Positions 43,906 through 56,542 of a stretch of 64,000 nt of DNA are shown one piece after another. This DNA comes from Dichetophora obliterata (lineage: Eukaryota > Arthropoda > Insecta > Diptera > Sciomyzidae): assembly GCA_963920525.1 (NCBI GenBank), contig OY986438.1, positions 45,457,288 to 45,521,287 of the forward strand, in the 5' to 3' direction. Made by a program: the position numbers and the translations under genes. Numbering within the stretch: the first letter of the stretch is position 1; every line of letters starts with the position of its first letter. The notes beneath the pieces are model-generated. The model had not been told where the DNA came from. It worked only from the letters and a program-made list of their open reading frames with translations, and ran no database searches.

Positions 43906-45392
43906 AAGGGCCTCCGGGAGTTTTTCGAAAACTTTTTAAGATTTGTTTTATTTTACACCAAAATCTTTTTTCATTATTAAAGTAAGTGTAACTATTTAAG
44001 ATCTATTCGATATTTCAACAAATGATTAAATTCTTTTCTAAGAGGTGCGATTAATTTTAATAAAGTATAGTTTATAATTTTAATAAAGATACACCCATAC
44101 ATTTTGGTCCAAAAATATTCGTAGATAAGGTAGAAAAGTGCAATGCCGCGAAAGACCTTAAATTCACCTAGTTCATCTGAAATTTTTTTTCGGTTTATTA
44201 AAGAGTTTATTTATTTATTTATTTATTGCCATCTATCAGGTTGACACCCTTACAGATTATATAACTTAACATATGATTTAATAAGATTTAACATATATAA
44301 AGCTTTTTCCTCTTTTTTTAAGAAATAAATTAAAAAAACATTAACATGAATACAATTTTTAAAAGTTATTCGATAGAATATCCTCCAGCTGTCTCTTGAA
44401 TACATTCCTTTCTATACTAAAGTCATCAGGTTAGCAACAGAATTTAATTGTAAAAGACACCTGGTTATTGGTTCATTTAAGCCGTCATTAGTTGTAGGCT
44501 GAGGTGTATAGAACAATTGATTATATCTGAGGAAACGAACCGGAACATGAAAAGGAATAAGGGCTAATAATTCTGGAGAGTTTATTCTTCCATCAATTAC
44601 ATCTTTGACAAAGGATAATATTAGCCATTACTCGTCTTTGAGCGAGACTTCGAACACTTAGCAAACGACATCGCAACCAATAAATAGGCATATTTTCCCA
44701 CGAGTACATACGATGTAAAGCAAACCTTGTGAAACGGTTTTGAATGCTTTCAATTCTATTCATCGAATTGTTATAACATGATCCCAGATTACGCTACCAT
44801 ATTCTAAAAGTGTTCTTACCAAACTTAGAAAGATTGTCTTGGGTGTAAGCGGATCTAAAAATTATTTCGAGTTTCTTTTTAAGAACCCAAATCGAGAGTT
44901 AGCTTTGGAAACAAGATACTCTAAGTGCGTTTTAAATGAAAAGTTTGAATCGAAATACACACCCAGATCTTTAAACTGACGCATGAATGATGTAATCATA
45001 TATTATTCGAATATTTCCAAGAGAACGTGAGAACTTTACATTTTGAAAAATTTATGTCCAAACGGTTTCTCCTACACCAACTTAGAAGTCCCTTAATATC
45101 CTCTTGCAAGATTATGCATTCATTATAGTTATTAATTTCAAGATATATTTTTAAGTTTTTTGTTCTTTCCTATAATCTGTAGACCGTAATAAATAAATAA
45201 TAATAAAAACTACTTTCGCGGCATTGCACTTTTCTACCTCATTGACGAATTTTTTTGGACTAAAATGTCAGGGATAAATCTTGAATAGTTATACTTAATA
45301 ATGTAAAAAAATGCAGTCCTAAAATAAAATAACGCTTAAAAAAAATTTATAAAAGTGTCTTCTGTTTTTCAAAAAAATCCCGGAGGCCCTTT
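43906..45392. mobile_element. Inverted-repeat element (GGGCCTCCGGGA ends) split by LINE sequence
   Basis: GGGCCTCCGGGAGTTTTTCGAAAA at the left pairs with the right end (TTTTTCAAAAAAATCCCGGAGGCCC). Inner arms AAAAGTGCAATGCCGCGAAAG (about 44143-44163) and CTTTCGCGGCATTGCACTTTT (about 45212-45232) also match. LINE sequence fills the centre. Confidence 0.8.
44207..45205 (-). pseudogene. LINE 3' remnant, RT C-terminal region
   Basis: On the minus strand SIQNRFTRFALHRMYSW, NMPIYWLRCRLLSVRSL and flanking residues match the RT thumb/C-terminal region, with frameshifts. The 3' end is a TTTA tandem tail at about 44207-44227. At 45170-45205 a CTGTAGACCGTAATAAATAAATAA tail in the opposite orientation resembles the 3' end of the 24.5-kb LINE family, so two insertions meet here. 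Confidence 0.7.
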
Positions 45393-45930
45393 AAAAAAGC
45401 ATAATAACCACACACAAAACTATTATTTTTATCAATCGACAATTTTATTGCAATTATTTTTTATTGATATTTTTCTATCTAAAATAGAAACCATAAATAT
45501 CGATATAAAATTATTTTCAATGTAATCGAAAAAATATCGATTAAAATGTTTTTATATTTGATTGAAATAATTTCGCATAAAAATATATGTTTATTTCTGA
45601 TCGAAAAATAATTTATGCAAAGTCATTTTAATCATACAAATGATGTCATTATTCGTTATTTTCGGTTCCTACTCAAGAGTGGCTTGAAAGTATTTTGATA
45701 CTAAAATTTTATAATTCAATAAGTTCATCTGTTATTAATTATTCCTGAAAGATATTTGATGCCCTTTAATATTTCTCTGAAACTTTCCGCAGCACATCAA
45801 GTGGAAAGAAAAATTTTCGTTTTTTTAATACTTTTTTTAATAAAATAAAATAATATACGGTATACGTTTGTACAAAATTGAGTTTAAACAAATAACATAG
45901 AGTTTCGAATACTTTTTTTGTTTGCCCCAA
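45393..45930. other. 3' flank of IMPase gene, part of a duplicated block
   Basis: From about 45487 this sequence is repeated at about 57230 onward. No gene of its own. Confidence 0.6.
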
Positions 45931-47772
45931 CTATTTGAATGTAAAGTCAGTTAACTGATTGGCTTCATCAATTAGCTTTAAAACTTCTTTAGCTAATTCA
46001 GGTGTAGCAGCAGCTATTAAATCCGGCTTCATAATGTTAAAAGTGCCACCTTTGCCATTGTGTAGAACACCGCCAGCTTCAAGCATTATGAGGGCACCGG
46101 CTGCTATGTCCCATGCCTTCATATCCTCCACATGATAGGTATCCAAGCTTCCGCAGGCTATATAACACATTGTCAAAGCAGCACTACCCAAGCAGCGAGT
46201 TCTACAAATAAATATTGTTAATTATTACGCAGCTCCTTTAAGCGTTGTCTTTAAAATTATTAAACTTACCCTGTGCTGTTGGATGCTAATTTCGACAAAC
46301 GCTTTACATTTTTGTCACGTACTCTTTCAGCGTGTATCAACGAGATTTCATATGCAATCACAGCATTTTTTATCTGTAAAAAACTTGAAATTTTTTAAAA
46401 CAACACTTAACAGTAAAAGCAATAAATTTGAGACACTAACGAAAAATGAGAAACCTATAAAAATAAACAAAGAAACTGGCTTTGATTGATGCAATCATTT
46501 TTTAAGTGCAACAAAATTGTTTGCTTAATATTTAATTGAAAAATACAAAAAGCAAGCGTTTATTTTGCGCGTCGCTGTACATAATTGCAGATATGCAGCA
46601 AACCCGGCAGTATTGTCCAAGCAGTGGTTTAATATTCACTTAATTAGGTTCAATGAGCTCAATTAATTGATAAAACTTAACTGAATTTCCATTCGAGTAC
46701 TCTACGATAAGCATCTACAAATTATAATTAACACAAAGTATTCTTAAACTTTATAACAGAAGTCGCTCATATAACCGATTCTTAACTGTTGTTGTGCACT
46801 TGTATTTTTAGTATTTTATTTATTACTAGTCTTAAATGAATAATAAACAATTAAGTTTAATTAGCTACTCATATATGCAAATGAATTGAGTTTTTGTCCC
46901 AAAAAGATAGCATTTAGTCTTGATAAAGCAACAAATCTTTTTTATATCTTTGTTAGATTTATAATGCTTCATAATTATATATAATTTTTCTTCATAATTT
47001 ACTAACGTAATTATTAAGTTTGGTGAAATAAGATAACTAAATTCACAAAGTTGTTGTGGCTTAAATATTGTTGCTTCATTAAATTTTCACGCTTTTTTAT
47101 TGTTATATTAGCCATTTGTGCTTTTATTATGTTAATTCCTTTTACCACTGTATGGAAGTTTTAAACTTCTTATCATCTTGCTTATCCTCAAAATTTACTC
47201 ATTTACAGTTTGATATAACATAATTATTGCTTAGCTATTCAAAGAAGTACCTAAAATAAACCCACCTTCGTACAATTGGTCACATGTATCTTTGATCCAT
47301 TCAAGTAAGCACCATGTCCCTTCCAAGCTGAATACATTTCATTTACTATTGGATTATAAACAATGCCCACCATCAGCTGCTTATTAATAGTTAGACCCAC
47401 TGAAATACAACAATGCGGTATTTTATGTATGAAATTTGTCGTGCCATCAATTGGATCAATTATCCAAGTTGGCTCATCTGTGAGCACCGCTTCGCGTTGA
47501 CTTTCTGCTGACTCCTCCTCGCCTATGAATTTCGATTCAGGAAATTCCTTACTCAATCCAGCTATAAGTAGATCTTCAATCTGTTTGTCGTACACGGTAA
47601 CCAAATCGAAAAAAGCCGACTTCACTTTAAAATTTGGCTCCATTTTTTGGTAACCTTCACGCATCAGTGGTCCACATTGCAAGACCAAGCTCATGGCCAC
47701 ATTATAGTATTTTTCTAATTGTTTCTCATCGATGTCCGACATGTTGCGACGTCGGCTGCTGTTTGCATGCAA
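45931..47772 (-). CDS. Inositol monophosphatase (complete gene)
   Basis: Mg-dependent, lithium-sensitive type phosphatase releasing myo-inositol from inositol monophosphates (family knowledge). Exons: 47772-47266, 46373-46270, 46201-45931; 293 residues, or 283 if the second Met (MSDIDEKQLEKYY, 47742) is used, which matches the usual N-terminus better. Metal-binding motifs are present: IGEEESAE (residues 83-90), WIIDPIDGTTNF (103-114) and AWDIAAGALIMLEAGG (about 233-248). Junctions are GT-AG and in phase. Exons 2-3 have a near-identical copy at 57.9 kb and a diverged copy at 43.1 kb. Intron 1 is about 890 bases with nothing recognised inside. It lies antisense to the presumed brahma transcript. 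Confidence 0.95.
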
Positions 47773-48949
47773 ATTAAAGGCTTGAAGTTTTTGTTGTTTG
47801 TTCTACCGCTGCTTGGCTTGCTGTTCTATTTGATACTGAATACTTACTCTACGAGTTGGTCGATGAAATCATGACAATCTTTTGCGGTTTTTATTTTTTT
47901 AATAAGCCAAAGCTTTTGCCAAAACAATAGCAAAAAGCTCTCGTTTTAGTATCCACAGAGTATGTTTTTTTGTGTATTCAGAAGTTTTTGTACTCCGACT
48001 ATGTATTCAAGACAAGTGAATGCCTTGTTTCACAATTTTTGTACAGCAATTTGACTTTTTGCTCTTGATTGAACCGCGATTGTGTAACAAATGCAAATTA
48101 ACAGAGAAATATATTTAATGCTAGCAAGAAAACTGTTTAATTTTGAATGCATGAGTATTTCAAAGTGATGCCATATTTTGAATAAAAAAATAATTAAATT
48201 TTCCATTACTACCTGGAACATTTTTTGGCAGCTTTGTAATTTAAATGGCCTATTATTAGAGTTGTCAAACCCGTTTTCGGGTTGTTCGAGAAATTGGTTA
48301 TTATTATTATTATTAGTTTGCCGGTTTTCTTTAAATTGAAATTATTGGGTTAGTCGAAAACGAAATTCGACATTTTGTAATAATTTTTTAATAAGAGGGA
48401 AACTATTTTTACCCTTGAAAAAACATAGACCTAGTTTTTTATAAACAAATGTTCTCATATGAACTCAAATGACCGCGAACTGTACCTTCATGTTTTATGC
48501 CGACTTCGAACGGCTAGTTTCATGTCCTCAAAAAGCTTAAGAAGGCAATTTTTAATAGCTATATCTTTGGTATCCGAATGGTTGGGAATTTTTTACCCAT
48601 GAAAATGCTTCTGTAGAATTGAACATATCTCAGGATGGGTAACAGTTAAGTGTTTAATTTTTTGTTTGTTGCTTTAAGAAAACATAGAGCTATAAATTCT
48701 TTTTGGAGTGTGATAAGAAATTTTTACGATAACTACTACATTTAAAAAGTCAAAAGTAGCTTGAAAAAAAGTTATTGAGATTTTTTTGAAAAATAACACT
48801 TTTTTCCCATATAAATCCGATTTTCGCCTTGAGACAATTCGACATGAGACAATTTGTTATTTGTTACAATCCAATATACTCACATTTTCTCAGTCGACAG
48901 CTCAATTGTCTCAATAAACAGGAAGACAATTGAACTAACAACGATTTGA
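47773..48949. other. 5' flank of IMPase gene
   Basis: No gene or repeat assigned. It should include the IMPase promoter. Contains an ATT/TAT-rich stretch near 48300. Confidence 0.4.
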
Positions 48950-49527
48950 CATAGGCTGACGTTTCCTTTTGAAAGTGAAGAACAAGAACAGAGAAAAATG
49001 TAAAAACATGGCGTTTGCTTGTGAAAAATACAAAAACGTGGCGTTTACTTGTCAAAGTGAAAAAACAATAGAAATACAAAAATGCGATAAAAATTAAAAA
49101 ATATAGCTTTGCGCACAAAATTTGGTTCATTTCGCTGGCAGCGATCTCCCGGTGGATCAGCAAGTGCAGCACAGTTCAATTGCCTTTTTTTGCAAGCCAA
49201 CGTCCTCCAAGTGCCACCAGCAAGTGCAGTGGCAATTTTTAGTTTTTTTTCTTAGCTGGCCAACGTTCTCCGAGTGCCACCACAACAGCAGTAGTATGAA
49301 CAAAACAGCAGAAATTTTGAACATCATAGCGAACGGGAGGTCATGTATCGCGAACGGGAGGTTCTATATAATATGAGCTTCTTCGCTTATCAGCGAAATT
49401 ATGGATGAAATGTTGAAGAGTTGGTCAGCCAATTGAATTCTGCTGCACTTGCTGGTGCTGCTGGCGGTGGCACTTGCAGACTGTAGAACAGCGAAAAACC
49501 AAATTTTTTGCGCAAAACTATATGTTA

Positions 49528-50820
49528 TTTTTGGGGGTTGGAATTAATTTTAAAGGTTTTTTTTCGGTTTTTGAGCATTTATTTAGAAACAACGCTACAA
49601 TGTATATTATTCAAAGTATTGTCCATCGTTAGCTACAACATTTTCCCATCTTTCTGGCAGCATATGGATTCCGCGCCGAAAGAACGATTCGTCTTTTGAG
49701 GCAATCCACGAATCGACCCATTTTTTGGTATCCTCGTAAGAAGTGAAGCGCTGCTCAGCCAAGCCATGCGTCATCGATCTGAATAGGTGGTAGTCGGAAG
49801 GGGCTATGTCTGGGCTATAAGGCGGGTGGGGTAGCACATCCCAATTCAGCGCCTCCAACATTTCCTTGACGGTTCTTGCAACATGTGGCCGTGCGTTGTC
49901 ATGTTGAAAAACCACTTTGTCGTGTCTTTTGGCATATTCCGGCCGTTTAACCTTTAATGCTCGGCTCAATTGCATCAATTGTTGTTGGTAGCGTTCCCCA
50001 GTGATGGTTTCGTTAGGTTTTAGCAGCTCATAGTACACGACACCCTTCTGATCCCACCAAATACACAGCATAAGCTTGGCGCCATGAATATTCGGCTTGG
50101 CCCTCGATGTTGATGCATGGCCGGGTGGTCCCCACGATTTTTTTCGCTTAGGATTATCGTAATGGATCCACTTTTCATCGCCAGTGACAATACGATGCAA
50201 AAAACTCTTCCTTTTATGCCGTTGAAGCAGTTGTTCGCACATGCAAAATCGCCGTTCAACGTCTCTCGGCTTCAACTGGTACGGCACCCAATTTCCTTGC
50301 TTTTGAATCATTCCCATGGCCTTCAAGCGTTTGCCGACCGTTGATAAGTCGACTCCCAATGATTCTGACAATTCTTGAAGGGTTTGACACGGGTCTTCAT
50401 CGAGCAAAGCCTCCAATTCCTCATCTTCAAACTTTTTCGGCTGGCCCGGACGCTCTTTGTCTTCCGTATCAAAATCACCACTTTTAAACCGACGGAACCA
50501 GTACTCACAAGTAGAAATCGATGGAGCATAGTCCCCGTAAGCCTCAGTAAGCGTGCGTTGTGCTTCAACCGCTTTTTTCTTCAAATGGAAGCACAAAAGT
50601 AAACCTCCCGCAAATTGCGTTTTGTTGGAACGAAAGTCGACATGTTCACAGAGAAAAAAATATATGTTGTTTACACTTCAGTGGAATGACACATACTGAA
50701 AAATGAAGCTTAGACAATGTGCTTTGAAATGAATATAGTCACAGGTGTGCAGGATGCGATCTATTGATAGTTACGCCATCTCTTAGAAAACCTTTAAAAC
50801 TAATTCCAACCCCCAATAAT
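49528..50820 (-). mobile_element. mariner element, nearly intact
   Basis: 1.29 kb between TA dinucleotides (49526-49527, 50821-50822). Inverted ends share TTGGGGGTTGGAATTA and TTTTAAAGG. It contains a mariner transposase frame on the minus strand. The palindromic host reads through when it is removed (ATGT-TA-TTGC). Confidence 0.92.
49607..50643 (-). pseudogene. mariner transposase, one early frameshift
   Basis: From the in-element ATG at 50643 the frame reads MSTFVPTKRNLREV and then shifts one base near 50600-50604. From there 329 codons are open to 49607. The helix-turn-helix N-terminus (STCEYWFRRFKSGDFDTED) is present, and the catalytic DD34D signature is complete: TGDEKWIHYDN, HDNARPHVA and SPDIAPSDYHLF. 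Without the single missing base this would be a normal mariner transposase of about 345 residues. I did not assign a subfamily. Confidence 0.92.
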
Positions 50821-50945
50821 TATTGCATTTTTATATTTGTGTCTGTTGGATTTTCACTTTCACAAGCAAACATAACATTTGTTTAATTCTTCTCTATTAT
50901 TTTTTCTACTTTCAAAGGAAATGTCAGATAACGAAGCAAATGCCC

Positions 50946-51246
50946 ACAAACGTCACGATCGACAATTTGCTTGCAGTTGAAAAATTTTTTGCACTAATGC
51001 CGATTAAAAAATAGTTATAACAATATTTACGTGTAGACGCGGCGTTAAAGCGACACGTTTAAATATCAATATTTTTTTCTGAAAATTTTATAGTATTGAA
51101 CTTGATGAGCAGTGTGGTTGAAGAAATATTGTATTATTATTTATAAAGCAAGAAAGAAATAAAATTTATTTAACTGAATTATTCTAATTACAAAATCAAA
51201 TGAATTAATTTCAGCATGGTTTCGGTAATTATTCATTATTTCAGTA
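50946..51246. other. AT-rich spacer; start of the inverted-duplicate segment
   Basis: From about 51170 the sequence (ACAAAATCAAATGAATTAATTTC) is mirrored at 61170-61200. Confidence 0.5.
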
Positions 51247-51273
51247 CTGGTCCAGTTAGCCTCGCATGGCATA

Positions 51274-52896
51274 CAGTGACACATATTCGTATAAACGCAC
51301 TCTTAATTTTAAATTTGCTACCTTCTCTCTCTTTTATTAATGCATTACTCAAAACAAATTCCAACTCATATTGTTTACTAAACTAACGGAAATTTGTACT
51401 GAGTGCAAAAACCTGTTTTCGTTGTTGTTGTTTTATATAAATCATTTCAGTTTAAATATTTTACTTAAAACAAGTACATATTCGTTTAAACGCATCAACT
51501 TAATTTTCAAAAGAAATGGGTATTTATTTAATTTTCAATAATTAATTGGTCCACCATTTTTATTTATAACTTCAAATATACGATTCGGCATCGACTTCAC
51601 TAAATTTTCCAGCAACTGACGATCTAAATCTTCCCAAGCTTCCTTAATGGCCAACTTGAGCTCTAGCACGGTTTTGTAAAGGTGTCCTTGGGCTTTTTGT
51701 CCATAGATTTTGCGTGATATGCATCCCCAAAGATTCTCCACCGGATTCAAATCGGGACTGCATGCAGGCCATTTCATAAGTGGGATGTTGTGCTCTTCAA
51801 ACCACTTTAATGCCTCTTTAGAAACATGAATGGCAGCATTATCCTGTTGAAAAATACTGTCTTCATCCATTTTATCATCCAAAAATTAAATGAGAGCATC
51901 ATCCAACAATTCCGTGTATTTTTTAGAATTCATTTTGGGCGGCACAAAGCAGATATTTGCTTTACCTCTAGATGAAAATGCCGCCCACACCATAACGCTG
52001 CCACCACCAAAGTTTCTTTTTGACATACGTACGTCATTGTTTCGCAAATCATGCCAATAACAGCTGTAAGAGTCTGGCCATCCAAGTTAAATTTTTTTTC
52101 GTCGGAAAACAACATTTTCCCACTCAGTTGACCATTGCATGTGTTTTTGGGCGAAGTCTAAGCGCGCCTTTTTGTGATACGGCTTCAACACAGGCTTGCT
52201 CACCGGTTTTTTCCATTTAACGTTATCTGAGTTACGTAAAATGTGTGCAATGTGCCTCGATGTCACTGGAAGATCTAATTTTTCTTTTATTTGAGTTGAG
52301 TTCAAAAAACTTGTGGTGGCTTCCTTCCTAATTTGATTAACTTGGCAAATACTCAGTTTTCGATTGCCTTTCGTGGATTTTTTTACTCCATAATTAACAC
52401 CGTTTTTTAAAAAAGAGCGGACGACTGCTTCTGATCTTCCTAGTCTCCGCCCAATTTCCCGATTTGAATAACCCTCTTTATGATACAGGTTGATTTGGAC
52501 TTTTTCTGTGTCATTGAGGTATTTTCCCTTTGGCATTTTGATAAAATCTTAAAAAAATATCATTAAGAAAATATTTTTATATTTAAATTAAACAAAACTT
52601 ACCAATTGTTAATTAAATACAAGCAAATACTTACTTCTTTAAACCACTAATATATTTTCGACCTCCTTATTCAGGTGCGTTTAAAGGAATGTGTACTTGT
52701 TTTTAGTAAAATATTTAAACTGAACCGATTTATATAAAACAACAACAACGAAAACAGCTTTTTGCACTCAGTACAAATTTCCGTTAGTTTAGTGAACAAT
52801 ATGAGTTTGAATTTGTTTTGAATAATGCATTAATAAAAGAGAGAGAAGGTAGCAAATTTAAAATTAAGAGTGCGTTTATACGAATATGTGTCACTG
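51274..52896 (-). mobile_element. Tc1/Tc3-like transposon with long IR/DR ends
   Basis: 1623 bp flanked by TA. Terminal inverted repeats are about 230 bases. Each starts CAGTGACACATATTCGTATA and has an inner direct repeat (ACAAGTACATATTCGTTTAA), an IR/DR arrangement known from Tc3 and fish Tc1-like elements. The transposase is on the minus strand and disrupted. Confidence 0.93.
51535..52536 (-). pseudogene. Tc1-like transposase, broken by frameshifts and a stop
   Basis: The N-terminal paired HTH frame (52536-52087) begins MPKGKYLNDTEKVQINLYH with NREIGRRLGRS and SRHIAHIL. A frameshift near 52110 separates it from LFSDEKKFNLDG. A further one-base loss follows the DG, and a TAA near 51890 precedes the last frame (QQDNAAIH, SPDLNPVENLWG; 51882-51535). 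The DDE catalytic positions are all recognisable, so decay is limited. Confidence 0.9.
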
Positions 52897-53249
52897 TAGC
52901 AGTGCATGGCTTAACAAGCGTCACATCGAAATCAGTCTAGTGGGATTTGTGTGTATCTGATTATGCACAACATGGCAACGCATGGCAATGCTCAGATAAA
53001 AACAGAAATGCATCTCTGACTACATAGATAAACATAGAAGATCTATTCATTTTGATTTCTGTGTATTCTTCTATGTATTTGACGTTTTGGCAAAACGTCG
53101 TTATGCGTCGTTATGCGTTGCATAATCACCATTTATTTGGCTGTGTGCTAGCTGCTTATCTGCATTGCATGCGCTGCTGTGCCATGCGAGGCTAACGACC
53201 ATTAATTCAATCATATGAATAGATGCAAAACAAAGTATATTTATTTTAA

Positions 53250-54335
53250 CCCTCAGGGTACCGACTATAAAGAGTCACGTTCAGTACTGACATGGGTTAG
53301 CGTAACCCGGCAACTTTAATTGGCTGTATCTTTGGCTTTAGTTGACCAATTGAAACGTTTTTTTCAATCGATAGAAAATTTTGTGGCAATTACAAAGGTG
53401 TTAATAGATTTATTGGATTATTTATTTAAACAAAGATACATTAAAAAATTTAAACAATTCGAAAAAAATTTCATGAAAATTCACTTTTTTTAAATTGCAT
53501 AACTTTGTGAAAAAAGATATCGAAATTTGTCTTGTTGCATTTAAAAGCTAAAAAGTTGTTTTTTAAAATGGGCGAATTTCAAAAACTATATTTTTTTTAA
53601 CTTTGAATAGAAAATACCCGTTTTTTGGGATCGCGATAAAATGTTCCATGCTTGATTGATTTATTGTAACAAGGCACAACTATAATAAAAATAAATAACA
53701 AAATTGATTGTTAAATGAATTTCTTATTGTTCAAAATATAAAAAAAGAAAATTAGACTGTCTACATTCGCAGCATATTTTGGCTACATGCTCTTTGCACA
53801 TAGCCATGTTTTATTTGAGGCACTTGTAGAAGAATTTGCTTTCGAGTGAACTCGGGCACAAGTTGCAGCGCTTTTGTTTTGCCATTTTGTTGTAAACAAA
53901 CTCATATCTTTTATCTAGTTCCTCTAGTAAATCTTTCGCATCTAAAAAAATCTTCAATCATACTGCGCAGTCTTATTCGCAACGTAGCGGTAGCTAATCT
54001 AGCTAATCTGGCGCAGGTTTAACAAGTTGCATCGCAAGTTCCATTCCATAATCAATTCTTTTCACTGAATTCACTCCAGCCAAATTAAAACAAAAAAAAA
54101 ACTTTTTTTTCTGTTTCCCGAAAATATGGATTTTGTAACGTTCAGTACTGACTGGGTGAGAAATACCCAAAGCAAACTTTCTAACTCGTACAACTTGAGC
54201 ACCACTTACGGGTTACACAGCCGCTACCACAAAGATTTCGCCCACCCACTCCGGACCCCCACCATTAACTTTGTTTGAAATGGCGCGACTTCCAAAATCT
54301 GTCTGGGTTACGGTAACCCAGTCAGTACCCTGAGG
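53250..54335 (-). mobile_element. Non-autonomous piggyBac derivative with exact TTAA flanks
   Basis: TTAA at 53246-53249 and 54336-54339 flank ends CCCTCAGGGTACCGAC and the inverse CAGTCAGTACCCTGAGGG. The minus strand about 53750-54000 retains, with frameshifts, the C-terminal cysteine-rich domain of a piggyBac transposase (the copy at 60.4 kb is more readable). Confidence 0.88.
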
Positions 54336-54613
54336 GTTAAGGTATTATATGTGATTGCAATATGCAACACACATTTACATATTTTTTGTAAAAGAATAAA
54401 ACCAGGTCCGTAATTCGTCACTTAAAAAAAAAATAAGGACCACTCTACTGCCTGTTATTTTTGTTTTTTAAATGAATTGTTTTTATTATTTTAATTTCTA
54501 GAGAGGTAACTGATATGCGTGAGATCAGCTTCTTTATGAAAAGTGGATAATAGTGTAGTTAACTTTAATAAAATAGTTTTATTTTTAAAATAACGTTTTT
54601 ATTTGTATAGATA

Positions 54614-56542
54614 CAGTGTTGCGCAAAATCGTGTATCTTTTTCAATATTGGTTCCACACAAAAATGGTAATAGGAACCAAAGCATATATTCGTACATCAT
54701 ATAAAAAACAAATCATATTCAAATTTGGTTTTGTTTTTTATTAAATTTAAAATTAATGTGACTACATTCAATTTGTCTGAGAGCAGAACAAAAGCAACAT
54801 AAGACGTTTTTGCTTAACTGTTTGGAGCAGAGCAATGACTGTCAAAAACCATGCTCGTTTTTTGTCTTTTCCATTTTGTTCCGAGCGTTAGTACTAGATT
54901 AATAGTGTTTTTTGTATACACTCGTAGCATAACGAAAGCGCTATCGACGCCACTCTACGTGCTCTCAATCAAATAATTGAGCACGTAGAGCGAATATCAG
55001 AGCAATTGCTGTCAAACACATTCTAAACAAATAAATTGACTTTCTGGCGATTCAACGAAAAGCAAAATGCAATAAAATGCTATTAATTAATGCAGAAATG
55101 GCTGATAGTAAATAGTTGTGTATATATTAGGTAATAAATTAATAAAATTTGTTAAAATGGCAAAAAAAAAATATGAGGTGGCAGCCTTGACAATTGATGT
55201 TCAGGGCTTCATACAGTGCAGTCTTATTGGAGAAACTTTGACCAGAAACTTTTACCTTCAAAATACCAAAAAGATTTTCGATGGGATTCAAGCTATCCGG
55301 TTCATTGTGCCGGTCAATTAAGGATTTGAATCCCATTGCCTCTAATGTAATCTTTGATGGGCTTTGAAGTGTATTTCGGGTCGTTGTCGGGCTGAAACGT
55401 TCACTGAAGCGGCATATTTCACTCTGCATGTGATAGCATCTTGCTTTCGAAAATGTCTATATACAAAAAGATCCATAATTCCATCGGTTTTTTGAAATGG
55501 TTCAACTTCATTATAGAAAAAACAAGTCCAGACCATAATACCACCACCTCCGTGCTTACAATTTATTTTGCAGTTTCGGGCTTCAAGTCGTGTACCTGGG
55601 CGGTGCCGTACCGTGCACCCGTGCACCCATCTAAATTAATCAAGTTGATTGATCTTTGATTCATCGCTAAAAAAACGGTTTTCCATTTTTGAACGGTACA
55701 ATTTAGGTGCTCTTTTGCAAGACTGAGTCTAAAAAACAATAAATTGCGACTCGTTGGCACAATTTCAGTTAGAATAGTTCAAATTATAACACCTTACCTT
55801 GTTTTTTATACTTAGCTGCAAGCAAAGGTTTCTTTGCCGGTCTGTAACTTCTTAAATCGTTCTCAACGGCTTGTCTTCGAACAGTGCTGTGATGCATATC
55901 TAAATAAAGTGTCCGATTAACCTCTTTGGATGTGGCAAATGGATTTCGTTTGAATACGCCACAAATGTTCCTGTCATCTCGCAGCGTTGTCTTCCGCGGC
56001 CGCCTTCTTTTATAGATGCCGTTGTTACGTCTTTTGTGATGTTATACTTCTTTATTAATCTGCAAACTATTGACCGATTAATATCAATATGTTTCGCGTT
56101 AGATATTTGCGAATTTCTCTTTTTATATTCGGAAATAATTTTTAATTTTAGAGCTTCAGTATTTATAACGCGCCTTTATAAATAGAACAGTCAATGTAAC
56201 AACTAGTGCAAAAATAAAACTAAACTTAAATGTTTATGACTCACAAACAACACGTGTTTTACAATAACGGAAAATTTACCGATAATTCTTGGAACTTCTG
56301 TTCTCTTTTTACATTTTTCAAGTTTTGTTGCTTTTCTTTTGCTCTCAGACAAATTGAATATAGTCACATTAATTTTAAATTTAATAAAGCAAAACCAAAT
56401 TTGAATATGATTTGTTTTATATATGATGTATAAATGTATGCTTTGATTCCTATAATAATTTTTGTGTGTCCCCAATATTAAAAAAGATACACGATTTTGT
56501 AGCAGCATACTGATTTTGTTGCTATTGTTTTGCGCAACACTG
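54614..56542 (-). mobile_element. Second Tc1-like transposon, decayed
   Basis: 1929 bp between TA dinucleotides. Ends CAGTGTTGCGCAAAATCG and TTTTGCGCAACACTG are inverses. Transposase pieces are on the minus strand. Bases 54820-55020 contain an inverted CACGTAGAG pair and may be a nested MITE. Confidence 0.85.
55139..56160 (-). pseudogene. Tc1-like transposase relic
   Basis: Reading in order on the minus strand: HTH remnants (about 55800-56160), KWKTVFLAMNQRSINLIN (55690 region; the family has SDES here), NCKHGGGGIMVWTCFFY (about 55500-55570) and SLNPIENLFGILKVKV (about 55230-55280). Several frameshifts. The first catalytic Asp appears lost. Confidence 0.8.

Larger units (their letters stand above)
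48950..50945. mobile_element. Palindromic element interrupted by mariner
   Basis: CTGACGTTTCCTTTTGAAAGT and GTTTGCTTGTGAAA (48956-49025) are mirrored at 50850-50930 (TTTCACTTTCACAAGCAAAC, ACTTTCAAAGGAAATGTCAG). TTTGCGCACAAAATTTGG / CCAAATTTTTTGCGCAAAA form inner arms. The spacer (49130-49490) carries repeats of GCAAGTGCAG and GTGCCACC. Confidence 0.75.
51247..53205. mobile_element. MITE with GTTAGCCTCGCATGGCA ends, split by a Tc1-like element
   Basis: GGTCCAGTTAGCCTCGCATGG at the left and CCATGCGAGGCTAACGACC at the right are inverses. Without the Tc1 insertion it is about 335 bp. A second, inverted copy of this MITE lies at about 60783-61133 without an insertion. Confidence 0.8.
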
